Source: Acetobacteraceae bacterium
GTDB lineage: Bacteria > Pseudomonadota > Alphaproteobacteria > Acetobacterales > Acetobacteraceae
Reading direction: 5' to 3'
DNA length: 9,534 nucleotides
Assembly: GCA_027323595.1 (NCBI GenBank)
Contig: DAHWBL010000272.1
Coordinates: 1-9,534 of the forward strand
The notes below the pieces were generated by a model. That model was not told the DNA's origin, did not search any database, and worked only from the letters and a program-made list of their open reading frames with translations. This document shows, piece by piece, positions 1 through 6,190 of this stretch (the first letter of the stretch is position 1; each line of letters starts with the position of its first letter). The translations under genes and the position numbers were made by a program.

Positions 1-270
1 ACAAAAAAACAATCATGGTGAACTACGCCTGACGGCCTTGGCTCGGGACCGGAGCGGGCTGCTGACGCGCCGCACCGGCGGTCTCTCGCATGCCTGAGGT
101 GATGGCGTGGACCGCCAACAGCTCAACGGCACGCGCGTCGAGGCGCCGGCGGCCCTATCCGAATCAGGCTCGTCTGGTCCAACTTGTCTGCGCGTCCACC
201 CGGGCCACCGGAACGCAGCCATGGATATTTCCTGTGGAGCACCCATGTCGATCTCTGGCGGAGCACAACA
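1..270. other. Gene-poor leader before the restriction-modification cassette
   Basis: No recognisable gene is seen here. Reading plus frame 3 from the left edge gives about ten codons ending in TGA at 30-32 (…IMVNYA), which could be the tail of a gene outside the window but is too short to judge. Plus frame 2 is open from 98 to a TGA at 272-274, giving up to 58 residues. Possible starts are GTG 107 or ATG 221, and its stop overlaps the methyltransferase ATG as ATGA. This may be a decayed gene, a short leader peptide or chance; its translation resembles nothing I know. No clear sigma-70 promoter, tRNA, inverted repeat end or controller-protein box was found. Confidence 0.4.
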
Positions 271-1140
271 ATGAGGGCGCAAGCCGCGGTTCACAAACTC
301 CAGCGCGACGCGCGGGTGACGATGGCCTGCCTGGACAATCTCGACTTCATGCGGCCCATGCAGGCCGGTTCGATGCAACTGATCGTCACATCCCCGCCCT
401 ATAACATAGGAAAGTCTTATGAACGGCGTCGGCCGCTCGAAGCCTATGTTCAGCAGCAGGCACAGGTGATCTCCGAATGCGTCAGATTATTGAGCCCCCG
501 CGGTTCGCTGTGTTGGCAGGTTGGAAACCACGTTCAAGACGGCGAGATTTTCCCGCTCGACATGGTCCTTTACCCGGTCTTCCGGGAGCATGGCCTGCAC
601 CTGCGCAACCGGATCGTCTGGCATTTCGAGCATGGACTGCATTGCACGAAGCGCCTTTCCGGTCGGTATGAGACCATTTTGTGGTTTACAAAAACCGACA
701 GCTACACCTTCAATCTCGACCCTATTCGGGTGCCTTCCAAATACCCTGGCAAGAAGTATTTCAAGGGGCCGAAGGCAGGACAGCTCTCATGCAACCCGTT
801 GGGGAAAAATCCAGGCGATGTATGGATTTTTCCAAATGTGAAAAATAATCACGTCGAGAAGACGAGCCACCCCTGCCAATTTCCGGTCGAGTTGGTCGAG
901 CGGCTCGTCCTGTCGCTGACGGATGCCGGCGATGATGTCTTTGATCCCTACATGGGCGTCGGATCGGCTGTCGTCGCCGCCCTCAGGCACGATCGTATCG
1001 GTCACGGCTGCGACGTCGTGCAGGAATATGTGGATATCGCCTGGGACCGCGTCCACGATCTGCGGGCCGGAACACTGAAGACCAGACCGATGGACAAACC
1101 CGTCTATGACCCGGGGCTGCCCTATGGTGGACATCGGTGA
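271..1140 (+). CDS. Type II DNA methyltransferase, beta class, probably N4-cytosine, partner of a BstYI-like endonuclease
   Basis: This 289-residue protein should methylate the host copies of the partner endonuclease's site (inferred RGATCY), using S-adenosylmethionine. Catalytic motif IV, TSPPYN, is at about residues 40-45. The RYETILWFT stretch is near 132-140, and the SAM-binding motif I, FDPYMGVGS, is at 224-232. The order IV then I marks the beta class. SPPY rather than DPPY favours N4-cytosine modification, as in the BglII group; N6-adenine cannot be excluded. An upstream TTG at 184 would extend the frame by 29 residues. ATG 271 is preferred because GGCGGAG (257-263) lies 7 bases before it and the protein then reaches motif IV at the usual distance. 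The 3' end overlaps the endonuclease gene by 4 bp (GTGA). Base composition is lower in GC than the flanks, which suggests transfer. Confidence 0.93.
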   Translation: MRAQAAVHKLQRDARVTMACLDNLDFMRPMQAGSMQLIVTSPPYNIGKSYERRRPLEAYVQQQAQVISECVRLLSPRGSLCWQVGNHVQDGEIFPLDMVLYPVFREHGLHLRNRIVWHFEHGLHCTKRLSGRYETILWFTKTDSYTFNLDPIRVPSKYPGKKYFKGPKAGQLSCNPLGKNPGDVWIFPNVKNNHVEKTSHPCQFPVELVERLVLSLTDAGDDVFDPYMGVGSAVVAALRHDRIGHGCDVVQEYVDIAWDRVHDLRAGTLKTRPMDKPVYDPGLPYGGHR

Positions 1141-1748
1141 AAATTGTTCAATACTATTCTCATTTGAATGGCTTCGAATTTCTCCATTACCACAAGCCGC
1201 GTGTATGGCAGGAACTTGAAAGCATCGTCGCCGGAGTTGACGCGGAAAAATGTCGCACGAAGGCATCGGCGGAATCCCGCAAGGAGGGCCGCATGCTCTA
1301 TTCCCCGGTCGACATGAACAAGGAATTCGCGGCGTTGTTCAAGCGCGCGGGTTGGTCGGAGAAGCGGGTGACCAACTGGCTCGCCGAGGATACGTCACTG
1401 CTGCGACAGACCATGCTGCTGACACCCGATGAGCAAAAGGCAAAGATCGAGTCGCTCGGCCTGGAGCCTCTCATGACATACAACCAGACTGATTTCGTCA
1501 AAGATCGGGTCGCTGTGGAAATTCAATTCGGAAAATATGCCTTTGTTGCGCACGATCTGTTCGTCAAGCACATGTCATTTTTTATTAGCAATGATATTGA
1601 CCTGGGAATCGAAGTCGTCCCGATGAAGTCGATGGAACGACAGATGTCGTCTGGTGTGCCTTATTACGAGCGGGACCTCTTCAACCTGATGCGGCAGGGC
1701 CGGGGTATCCCCGCTGTTCCGATCATTCTGGTCGGGGTGGCTGCGTAA
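1137..1748 (+). CDS. Type II restriction endonuclease, BglII/BstYI family (predicted RGATCY)
   Basis: This 203-residue protein strongly resembles R.BstYI as I remember it, at the same length and nearly throughout. Shared stretches include YSHLNG near the start, DAEACRTK-like DAEKCRTK (35-42), LYSPV (54-58), YNQTDFVKDRVA (115-126), FGKYAFVAHDLFVKHM (131-146) and the terminal RQGRGIPAVP (186-195). The active site reads D119, E128, Q130, matching the D-x8-E-x-Q arrangement of BglII (D84, E93, Q95), where Gln replaces the usual Lys of PD-(D/E)xK enzymes. The enzyme would act as a homodimer cutting unmodified RGATCY DNA. Translation starts at GTG 1137, overlapping the methyltransferase TGA; the nearest Shine-Dalgarno-like match, GGTGG (1126-1130), is only moderate. 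This weak, coupled start would keep nuclease synthesis below methylase synthesis. GC is about 37-40% in parts, against roughly 80% in stretches of the SulP gene. Confidence 0.94.
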   Translation: MKIVQYYSHLNGFEFLHYHKPRVWQELESIVAGVDAEKCRTKASAESRKEGRMLYSPVDMNKEFAALFKRAGWSEKRVTNWLAEDTSLLRQTMLLTPDEQKAKIESLGLEPLMTYNQTDFVKDRVAVEIQFGKYAFVAHDLFVKHMSFFISNDIDLGIEVVPMKSMERQMSSGVPYYERDLFNLMRQGRGIPAVPIILVGVAA

Positions 1749-1813
1749 CACACCCCCCACACACCCCCATTTCTTCTTGCGGCAATCCCCCCACCCGACG
1801 AAACTGCGCCGCC

Positions 1814-2422
1814 ATGTCGCACCCAACGCCCGCCCGCACCGAGCCAACCGCCCAAGCCGACGACGCGCACCATCTGCGCTCGGTCCTGCTCGAACTCATC
1901 GACCTGGGCCGCGACCTCGCCAGGCTGGTCCACCAACAGGCCATGGCCACCCAAAACCAGGCCGAACCAAACCGGCCCGCCGCCGATTTCACCATCCCCT
2001 TTGAACGCATCGCGCGCTCCATCCGCCGCGCCATCCTGCTCGTCGAGAAACTCGACCAGCCCACCCCCACCGGCTACGACATCGCCCTTGCCGCGCAAAG
2101 CCGCGCCGCCGCCCGCCATCGCGCCGTCCGCGAGGTCGACGAAGACCTGTCCATCCTGTCCGACGCCGAACTGGCCGAGCGCACCGCCCATCTCGACCAT
2201 CTCGACCGCCTCGACCCCGACCCCGATCTCGACCCCGATCTCGCCCCGGACCTCAACATCGACCACGCGCGCCCCGCCCGCCCCATCCGCGAGATCATCG
2301 CCGACATCCGCGCCGATCTCATCGCCGCGGCCACCGACAGCATCGGCCCGCAAGCCGACCCGCCAGGCACCCCGCCCCGGCCGCAGAGCCCGGCCAAAAC
2401 ACCCTATCCCCTGAGACTGTAG
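1814..2422 (+). CDS. Hypothetical protein with Asp/Pro-rich repeat
   Basis: I do not recognise this 202-residue protein. It has no signal peptide or membrane segment. Probable helices lie at about 18-42 (LRSVLLELIDLGRDLARLVHQ), 63-81 (FERIARSIRRAILLVEKL), 90-125 and 157-173 (PIREIIADIRADLIAAA). A low-complexity acidic segment, LDHLDRLDPDPDLDPDLAPDLNID, sits at 127-150, and the C-terminus is Pro-rich. The helix 63-81 pattern of alternating Arg and aliphatic residues recalls small alphaproteobacterial proteins of unknown function, but that is a weak impression. Strong third-position GC supports this strand over the antisense frames. No Shine-Dalgarno is evident before ATG 1814; the 65-base gap from the endonuclease gene is C-rich and pyrimidine-rich. 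It probably belongs to the host chromosome rather than to the cassette, because its base composition returns to the high-GC background. Confidence 0.7.
   Translation: MSHPTPARTEPTAQADDAHHLRSVLLELIDLGRDLARLVHQQAMATQNQAEPNRPAADFTIPFERIARSIRRAILLVEKLDQPTPTGYDIALAAQSRAAARHRAVREVDEDLSILSDAELAERTAHLDHLDRLDPDPDLDPDLAPDLNIDHARPARPIREIIADIRADLIAAATDSIGPQADPPGTPPRPQSPAKTPYPLRL
2190..2250 (+). repeat. Short imperfect tandem repeat, CTCGACC-type units inside a gene
   Basis: Units of CTCGACC followed by variable spacers recur, including CTCGACCCCGAT twice in a row around 2228-2250. In the reading frame they encode the alternating Leu-Asp / Asp-Pro segment of the hypothetical protein. Such simple repeats can change length by slippage; here the unit changes are in steps of three or six codon-compatible bases, so the frame is retained. 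Confidence 0.6.
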
Positions 2423-2492
2423 CGCCGCCCAGCCGCCCCCGGCCCGCAATGCTGACGCAGATCAATGCCGCCGCCGCCCGACGCGCGCATGG

Positions 2493-2531
2493 CTCCTCAT
2501 CGTGGCCGACGGAATCGGCCATTTTGAGGAG
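2493..2531 (+). promoter_or_regulatory. Long hairpin burying the ribosome binding site of the exported-protein gene
   Basis: CTCCTCA (2493-2499) is the exact complement of TGAGGAG (2525-2531), which contains the only good Shine-Dalgarno for ATG 2541. Inside it, TGGCCGA (2503-2509) pairs perfectly with TCGGCCA (2515-2521) around a 5-base loop, CGGAA. The two 7-bp stems are separated by a 3x3 internal loop, in which G2502 and T2522 could wobble-pair. Formed in mRNA, this structure would hide the ribosome binding site, as RNA thermometers, riboswitches and attenuators do. A 12-codon frame (ATG 2489 to TGA 2525-2527, MAPHRGRRNRPF) runs through the whole hairpin; its translation would melt the stem, but it lacks a visible Shine-Dalgarno. 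The structure is read directly; its regulatory role is inference. Confidence 0.6.
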
Positions 2532-2540
2532 TATCCGATC

Positions 2541-2909
2541 ATGTTCAAGCAAACCCTGCTGGCTGCCGGTCTCGTCATCGCCTTCGGTGCCGCGGGCACC
2601 CTGCCAGGCGCCCGCGCCGCCGAGCCCGAGGGCATCTCTGGCAACACCCATGTCACCGTCACGTCCATGACCAGCCAGGCCGATCTGGCCAAACAACTGG
2701 AAAAGGCCGGCTACACCGACGTCCTGCTCACCCCCGCACGGCCCACCGATGTCGATCCGCGTCCCGACATGACCGACTGCACCGCCCACGGCAGCCCGGT
2801 CAATTCGCCGGTGGTTCCCTGCCATTCGGGCTGGAACGGAACCGCGGTGCACAACGGCAAGCGCGTCAACATCATGGTCGATGAAAAAGGCGCCGTGCAG
2901 GAGAAATAA
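2541..2909 (+). CDS. Small exported (periplasmic) protein, possibly PepSY-like
   Basis: This 122-residue protein begins with a Sec-type signal peptide: Lys3, hydrophobic core 5-20, and a likely cleavage after ARA at residues 24-26. The mature part of about 96 residues contains ADLAKQLEKAGYTDVLLTPA (48-67), which resembles the helix-strand start of PepSY-like small periplasmic domains. C80 and C94 are spaced to allow one disulfide in the periplasm. The ending GWNGTAVHNGKRVNIMVDEKGAVQ (98-121) reads as two beta strands. ATG 2541 is chosen because GAGGAG (2526-2531) lies 9 bases upstream and the signal peptide starts there; a GTG at 2502 would add 13 non-signal residues. Its translation is probably controlled by the upstream hairpin. 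The function is unknown, and the PepSY relation is only suggestive. Confidence 0.82.
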   Translation: MFKQTLLAAGLVIAFGAAGTLPGARAAEPEGISGNTHVTVTSMTSQADLAKQLEKAGYTDVLLTPARPTDVDPRPDMTDCTAHGSPVNSPVVPCHSGWNGTAVHNGKRVNIMVDEKGAVQEK

Positions 2910-2916
2910 CCCCCGG

Positions 2917-2944
2917 CCGGCCGGGGCTGGCGCGCCCCGGCCGG
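2917..2944 (+). terminator. Strong GC hairpin after the exported-protein gene, likely terminator
   Basis: Seven bases after the stop codon, CCGGCCGGGGC (2917-2927) pairs perfectly with GCCCCGGCCGG (2934-2944) across a 6-base loop. No U-tract follows, so it may act as a Rho-independent terminator of the GC-rich type, as a 3' stabiliser, or as a Rho-assisted site. The left part also forms a competing 16-base perfect palindrome (2911-2926). Confidence 0.55.
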
Positions 2945-3003
2945 ATCGTCCCGAACGATTTCCGTTCCGCCCTGTCCTGCTCTATGCATTCCTGACGGCC
3001 ATC

Positions 3004-3009
3004 AGGAGG
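3004..3009 (+). promoter_or_regulatory. Consensus Shine-Dalgarno AGGAGG before a non-ATG start
   Basis: A perfect AGGAGG is followed, after an 8-base spacer, by ATC 3018 in the SulP reading frame. No ATG, GTG or TTG lies at a usable distance in that frame. This site decides where the N-terminus of the transporter most likely begins. Confidence 0.55.
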
Positions 3010-3017
3010 GCAAGGAT

Positions 3018-4679
3018 ATCAAAACGGATATCATCAGCCAGGCACGCGCGCCCGGCCTGGGCGGCGATCTGCTCGCCGGATGCGCGCTCGCCGCGATCGC
3101 CATTCCCGGGCAGATGGCCACCGCCCGGCTCGCCGGCTTTCATCCCGAGATCGGCTTCACCGCCTTCGTCGCCGGCACCCTCGCCTTCGCCGCGCTGGGG
3201 GCCAACCGGCGCCTGTCCGGCGGTGCCGATTCCACCATCGCGCCGATCTTCGCTGGCGCCATCACGCTGATCGCGGCTCCCGCATCGGCGCATTACATCG
3301 CCCTCGCGGTGGCGCTCGCGCTGATGGTGGGGGGCATCGTTGCCGCCGCCGGGCTGCTGCGGATGGGCTGGATCGCCGACATCCTTTCCCAGCCGGTGAT
3401 CACCGGCTTTCTCGCTGGCATCGCCGCGCACATCGTCATCTCGCAACTGCCGGCCCTGTTCGGCCTGCCCGACGGGTCCGGCGGCATCGGCGCGCGCATT
3501 TCCAGTCTTTGGGCGCAGCGCGACAGCTTCGATCCGCGCGCGGCCGCGATCGGCCTGGGCGTCCTTGGCGTGACGATCATCGCCGCCTGGCGCGACGGGC
3601 GGATTCCCGGCGCGCTGTTGGCCCTGCTCGGCGCCACCGGCGCGGTCATGTTCTGGCATCTGCACGCCGCCGGGGTCGCGACACTCGGGCCGCTCGACGC
3701 GGTCATGCCGCAACTCGCCCTGCCCGAGGTCGACGCGGGCGACATCATCGGGCTGCTCGGCCTCGCGCTGATGGTCGCGCTGGTGGTGATGATCCAGACC
3801 GCCGCCACCGTCCGCGCCTTCCCCGACCACGACAGCACGCCGGCCAGCCTCAACCGTGACTATATCGGGATCGGCGCGGGCAGCATCCTGTCCGGACTGT
3901 TCGGCGGTTTTGCCGTCGATGCCAGCCCACCCAGCACCGCGGTCGTCGCCAATGCCGGCGGGCGCACACAGCGCGCGGCCCTTGCCGCCGCGGTGCTGGT
4001 GGCGCTGCTCGCCCGCTTCGGCGGCGCGCTGCTCGCCAACGTGCCCACCGCCGCGCTGGCCGGGGTGCTGCTGTTCGTGGCGCTGCGCATCCTGCATGTC
4101 CGCCAGTTCGCCGCGATCTGGCGCGCCAGCCGCGCGGAGGGCACGCTCGCCCTGCTGACCTGCCTGTGCATCATCGCCCTGCCGATCCAGACCGGGGTCG
4201 GGCTCGGCATTTTCCTGTCGCTCGCGCATGGCGTGTTCAGCATCACCCGCACCCGGCTGATCGGCTTCTCGCGCGTGGGTGAGACCACCATCTGGTGGCC
4301 GGACCCCGCAGCCGGCATCGCCACGAACGGCGCGGTGCTGGTGGTCGGGTTTCAGGCGCCGCTGTCGTTCCTCAATGCGTCGGGCTTTCGTGCCGACGCG
4401 CGCGCCGCGCTGGCCGCCAGCCAGCCGGCGCCGCATCTGTTCGTGCTGGAAGCCAGCGGCATCGTCGATATCGACTACACCGCCTCGCTCGCCATCGCCG
4501 ACATCGTCGCCGCCGTGCGCGCCCAGGAGGGCATTTTCGCCATCGCCCGGCTCGAATCGGTGCGCGCCCGTGGCGCCTGCGACCGGCTCGGCCTCACCGC
4601 GTTGATCGGGCCGGCGCATTTCTTCCATAGCGTGGCCGAAGCGATCAAATCGCTGCCGCCGCCGCACCCAGCATCCTGA
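3018..4679 (+). CDS. SulP-family anion transporter with STAS domain; start codon non-canonical
   Basis: This inner-membrane transporter belongs to the SulP/SLC26 family (sulfate, bicarbonate or another anion; the substrate cannot be told). It has 553 residues if started at ATC 3018, or 521 from ATG 3114. The membrane part begins with DLLAGCALAAIAIPGQMATARLAGF (about residues 17-41), matching the family's first helix, and continues with the QPVITGFLAGIAAHI and LFGGFAVDASPPSTAVVANAGGRTQ regions. A cytoplasmic STAS domain covers about 436-545 and includes VLEASGIVDIDYTASLAI. Starting at 3114 would remove about half of the first helix and has no good ribosome binding site. The upstream frame is open back to the TAA at 2907-2909 but contains no ATG, GTG or TTG. 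The start may therefore be a true ATC, a mutated ATG or a sequencing error. The 3' end overlaps the convergent aldolase gene by 35 bp. Confidence 0.85.
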   Translation: MKTDIISQARAPGLGGDLLAGCALAAIAIPGQMATARLAGFHPEIGFTAFVAGTLAFAALGANRRLSGGADSTIAPIFAGAITLIAAPASAHYIALAVALALMVGGIVAAAGLLRMGWIADILSQPVITGFLAGIAAHIVISQLPALFGLPDGSGGIGARISSLWAQRDSFDPRAAAIGLGVLGVTIIAAWRDGRIPGALLALLGATGAVMFWHLHAAGVATLGPLDAVMPQLALPEVDAGDIIGLLGLALMVALVVMIQTAATVRAFPDHDSTPASLNRDYIGIGAGSILSGLFGGFAVDASPPSTAVVANAGGRTQRAALAAAVLVALLARFGGALLANVPTAALAGVLLFVALRILHVRQFAAIWRASRAEGTLALLTCLCIIALPIQTGVGLGIFLSLAHGVFSITRTRLIGFSRVGETTIWWPDPAAGIATNGAVLVVGFQAPLSFLNASGFRADARAALAASQPAPHLFVLEASGIVDIDYTASLAIADIVAAVRAQEGIFAIARLESVRARGACDRLGLTALIGPAHFFHSVAEAIKSLPPPHPAS

Positions 4680-5712
4680 TCGCGGTCTCGATCGCCGCGT
4701 CGTCGATATCCAGATAGGTCACCGCCCGCACCGCGAACCGCCCCATCACCGACACCGCCACACCGCGCTCGGCCGCACGGGCGGCAAAGCCGGCGGCATC
4801 GCAGCCAAGACCGCGCACGTCAAAATACACCAGGTTGGTCGCCGGACCCGCCACCGTCAGCCCCGGCACCAACGCCAGCCCCGCCGCCAGCCGCGCCGCA
4901 CGGCGATGATCCTCGGCCAGCCGCGCGACATGATGATCGAGCGCGAACAGACACCCCGCCGCCGCGATCCCGGCCTGGCGCATCGCCCCGCCCAGCCGCT
5001 GCTTCCAGCGCCAGGCATCGTCGATGAACTGCGTCGATCCGGCGAGCACCGCGCCGATCGGCGCGCCCAGCCCCTTGGTGAAATCCACCCACACGCTGTC
5101 CCACCCCGCCGCCATCGCCGCGGGGTCCACCCCACTGGCCACGGTGGCGTTGAACAGCCGCGCGCCGTCCATGTGGGTCGCCATGCCTTCCGCCCGCGCC
5201 GCCGCCGCCACGGCGTCCAGCCGCGCCAGCGGCCACACCGCGCCGCCGCCGACATTGGCTGTCTGCTCGGCGCACACCAGCCGCCGCGTCGCGCTGTAGC
5301 GGCCCCGCGCATAGGCGGCATCCCCCACCGCCGCCGCGTCGAACTGCCCGTCCTCGCCCTCCAGCGGATGCACCCGCACCCCAGCCAGCGCCGCCGGCGC
5401 GCCGCCCTCGGCGGTGATGATGTGCGCATCCGCATGCGCCAGCACCTCGTCGCCGGGCCGGCAATGGGTCAGGATGGCGATCTCATTGCACATCGTGCCG
5501 GACGGCAGAAACATCGCCGCCGGCTTGCCCAGCAACGATGCCACCCGCGCGCAGAGGGCGTTCACCGACGGGTCGAGCCCGGCCTGCTCATCGCCCACGT
5601 CGGCCGCCATCATCGCCGCGCGCATCGCCTCGCTCGGGCGCGAACGTGTGTCCGAATACAGGTCCACGCGCACCGCCGGTGCCCCCGGCCCCGGCGGACG
5701 CGGCGCGCTCAT
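4645..5712 (-). CDS. ltaE: Low-specificity L-threonine aldolase (variant subfamily)
   Basis: This cytoplasmic PLP enzyme of 355 residues belongs to the beta-eliminating lyase / aldolase fold-type I family. It would cleave L-threonine or L-allo-threonine to glycine and acetaldehyde. K213 in FTKGLGAPIG forms the Schiff base, D182 and R185 in HMDGAR contact PLP, and SGTMCNEIAILTH (71-83) carries the His corresponding to E. coli H83. The family's ENTHN segment reads EQTAN here (149-153), so the His equivalent to E. coli H126 is replaced by Ala152. The N-terminal DLRSDT is DLYSDT, and the VGDDVYG loop is VGDEQAG. These changes suggest a distinct subfamily, possibly with another beta-hydroxy-amino-acid preference. 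The ATG overlaps the upstream gene's stop as ATGA (4 bp), so translation is probably coupled. Its 3' end runs into the SulP gene. Confidence 0.88.
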   Translation of the reverse strand: MSAPRPPGPGAPAVRVDLYSDTRSRPSEAMRAAMMAADVGDEQAGLDPSVNALCARVASLLGKPAAMFLPSGTMCNEIAILTHCRPGDEVLAHADAHIITAEGGAPAALAGVRVHPLEGEDGQFDAAAVGDAAYARGRYSATRRLVCAEQTANVGGGAVWPLARLDAVAAAARAEGMATHMDGARLFNATVASGVDPAAMAAGWDSVWVDFTKGLGAPIGAVLAGSTQFIDDAWRWKQRLGGAMRQAGIAAAGCLFALDHHVARLAEDHRRAARLAAGLALVPGLTVAGPATNLVYFDVRGLGCDAAGFAARAAERGVAVSVMGRFAVRAVTYLDIDDAAIETAIRMLGAAAAAI

Positions 5713-6182
5713 CCGGCGGCCTGGGCCGGCTTGCTGAGTGCCGCGGTCGTCGGCGCGCCATGGATGTCGCGCGCGCGCTTGAGAAACGCGTTCACCATCC
5801 GCCGCACCGCCTCATGGAAAACCACCCCGATCGCGGCCTGCAGGATGCGGCTGCGGAATTCGAAATCGACGTAGAAATCCACCGTGCAGCCACCCGGCTC
5901 GGGGGTGAATATCCAGCGATTTTTCAGATAGCGAAAAGGCCCGTTCTCGTATCGGACCAGAATTTTCGATGACCGGTCCAGATTGACCCGGCTGGTGAAG
6001 CTCTCGCGAAACGGGCCGAAGCCGATGGTCAGGTCCGCCACGAGATCGGTATCGGAGCGACTGCGCACCCGCGCGCCGACGCACCAGGGCAGGAACTCCG
6101 GATATTTGCCGACATCGGCGACCAGATCGAACAATTGCTCGGCGCTGTAGGGCACCAGCTTGCGCTCGGCATGGGTCGGCAT
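5709..6182 (-). CDS. ratA: RatA/COQ10-type START-domain (SRPBCC) protein
   Basis: This 157-residue protein covers a complete polyketide-cyclase/START fold. It has the family signature YSAEQLFDLVADVGKYPEFLPWC (12-34), the strand GPFRYLKNRWIFTP (81-94) and the long C-terminal helix ILQAAIGVVFHEAVRRMVNAFLKRA (113-137). Relatives are mitochondrial COQ10, a ubiquinone-binding respiratory chaperone, and E. coli RatA, named a toxin for blocking ribosome subunit joining. In alphaproteobacteria a quinone or lipid-binding role is at least as likely, and no antitoxin (RatB-like) gene is adjacent. The start at 6182 (MPTHAERK) is chosen because the family begins there and it falls 8 bp after the lipA stop. 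The frame continues upstream inside lipA, but that part is not START-like. Its stop overlaps the aldolase ATG. It appears co-transcribed with lipA. Confidence 0.88.
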   Translation of the reverse strand: MPTHAERKLVPYSAEQLFDLVADVGKYPEFLPWCVGARVRSRSDTDLVADLTIGFGPFRESFTSRVNLDRSSKILVRYENGPFRYLKNRWIFTPEPGGCTVDFYVDFEFRSRILQAAIGVVFHEAVRRMVNAFLKRARDIHGAPTTAALSKPAQAAG

Positions 6183-6190
6183 CGGCCGGG

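Noticed and set aside
184..270. TTG-started extension of the methyltransferase
   Set aside because: ATG 271 has a well-spaced GGAG site, and the extension is Pro/Arg/Ser-rich with no family match.
1664..2449. 261-codon minus-strand open frame opposite the hypothetical protein
   Set aside because: Gly/Val/Asp-rich repeat-like translation typical of an antisense shadow. It also crosses into the endonuclease gene.
2982..4667. 561-codon open frame on the minus strand opposite the SulP gene
   Set aside because: Its translation is low-complexity Gly/Arg/Ala/Asp/Gln-rich sequence, as expected of antisense frames in very GC-rich DNA. The plus strand gives a clear transporter with a STAS domain.
4906..5874. 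322-codon plus-strand open frame opposite the aldolase gene
   Set aside because: Arg/His/Pro-rich antisense translation with no recognisable domain, while the minus strand encodes a complete aldolase with an active-site Lys.
5709..6182. Toxin-antitoxin module based on the RatA name
   Set aside because: No antitoxin partner is adjacent. The gene sits in a metabolic operon and the family is better seen as COQ10-like.
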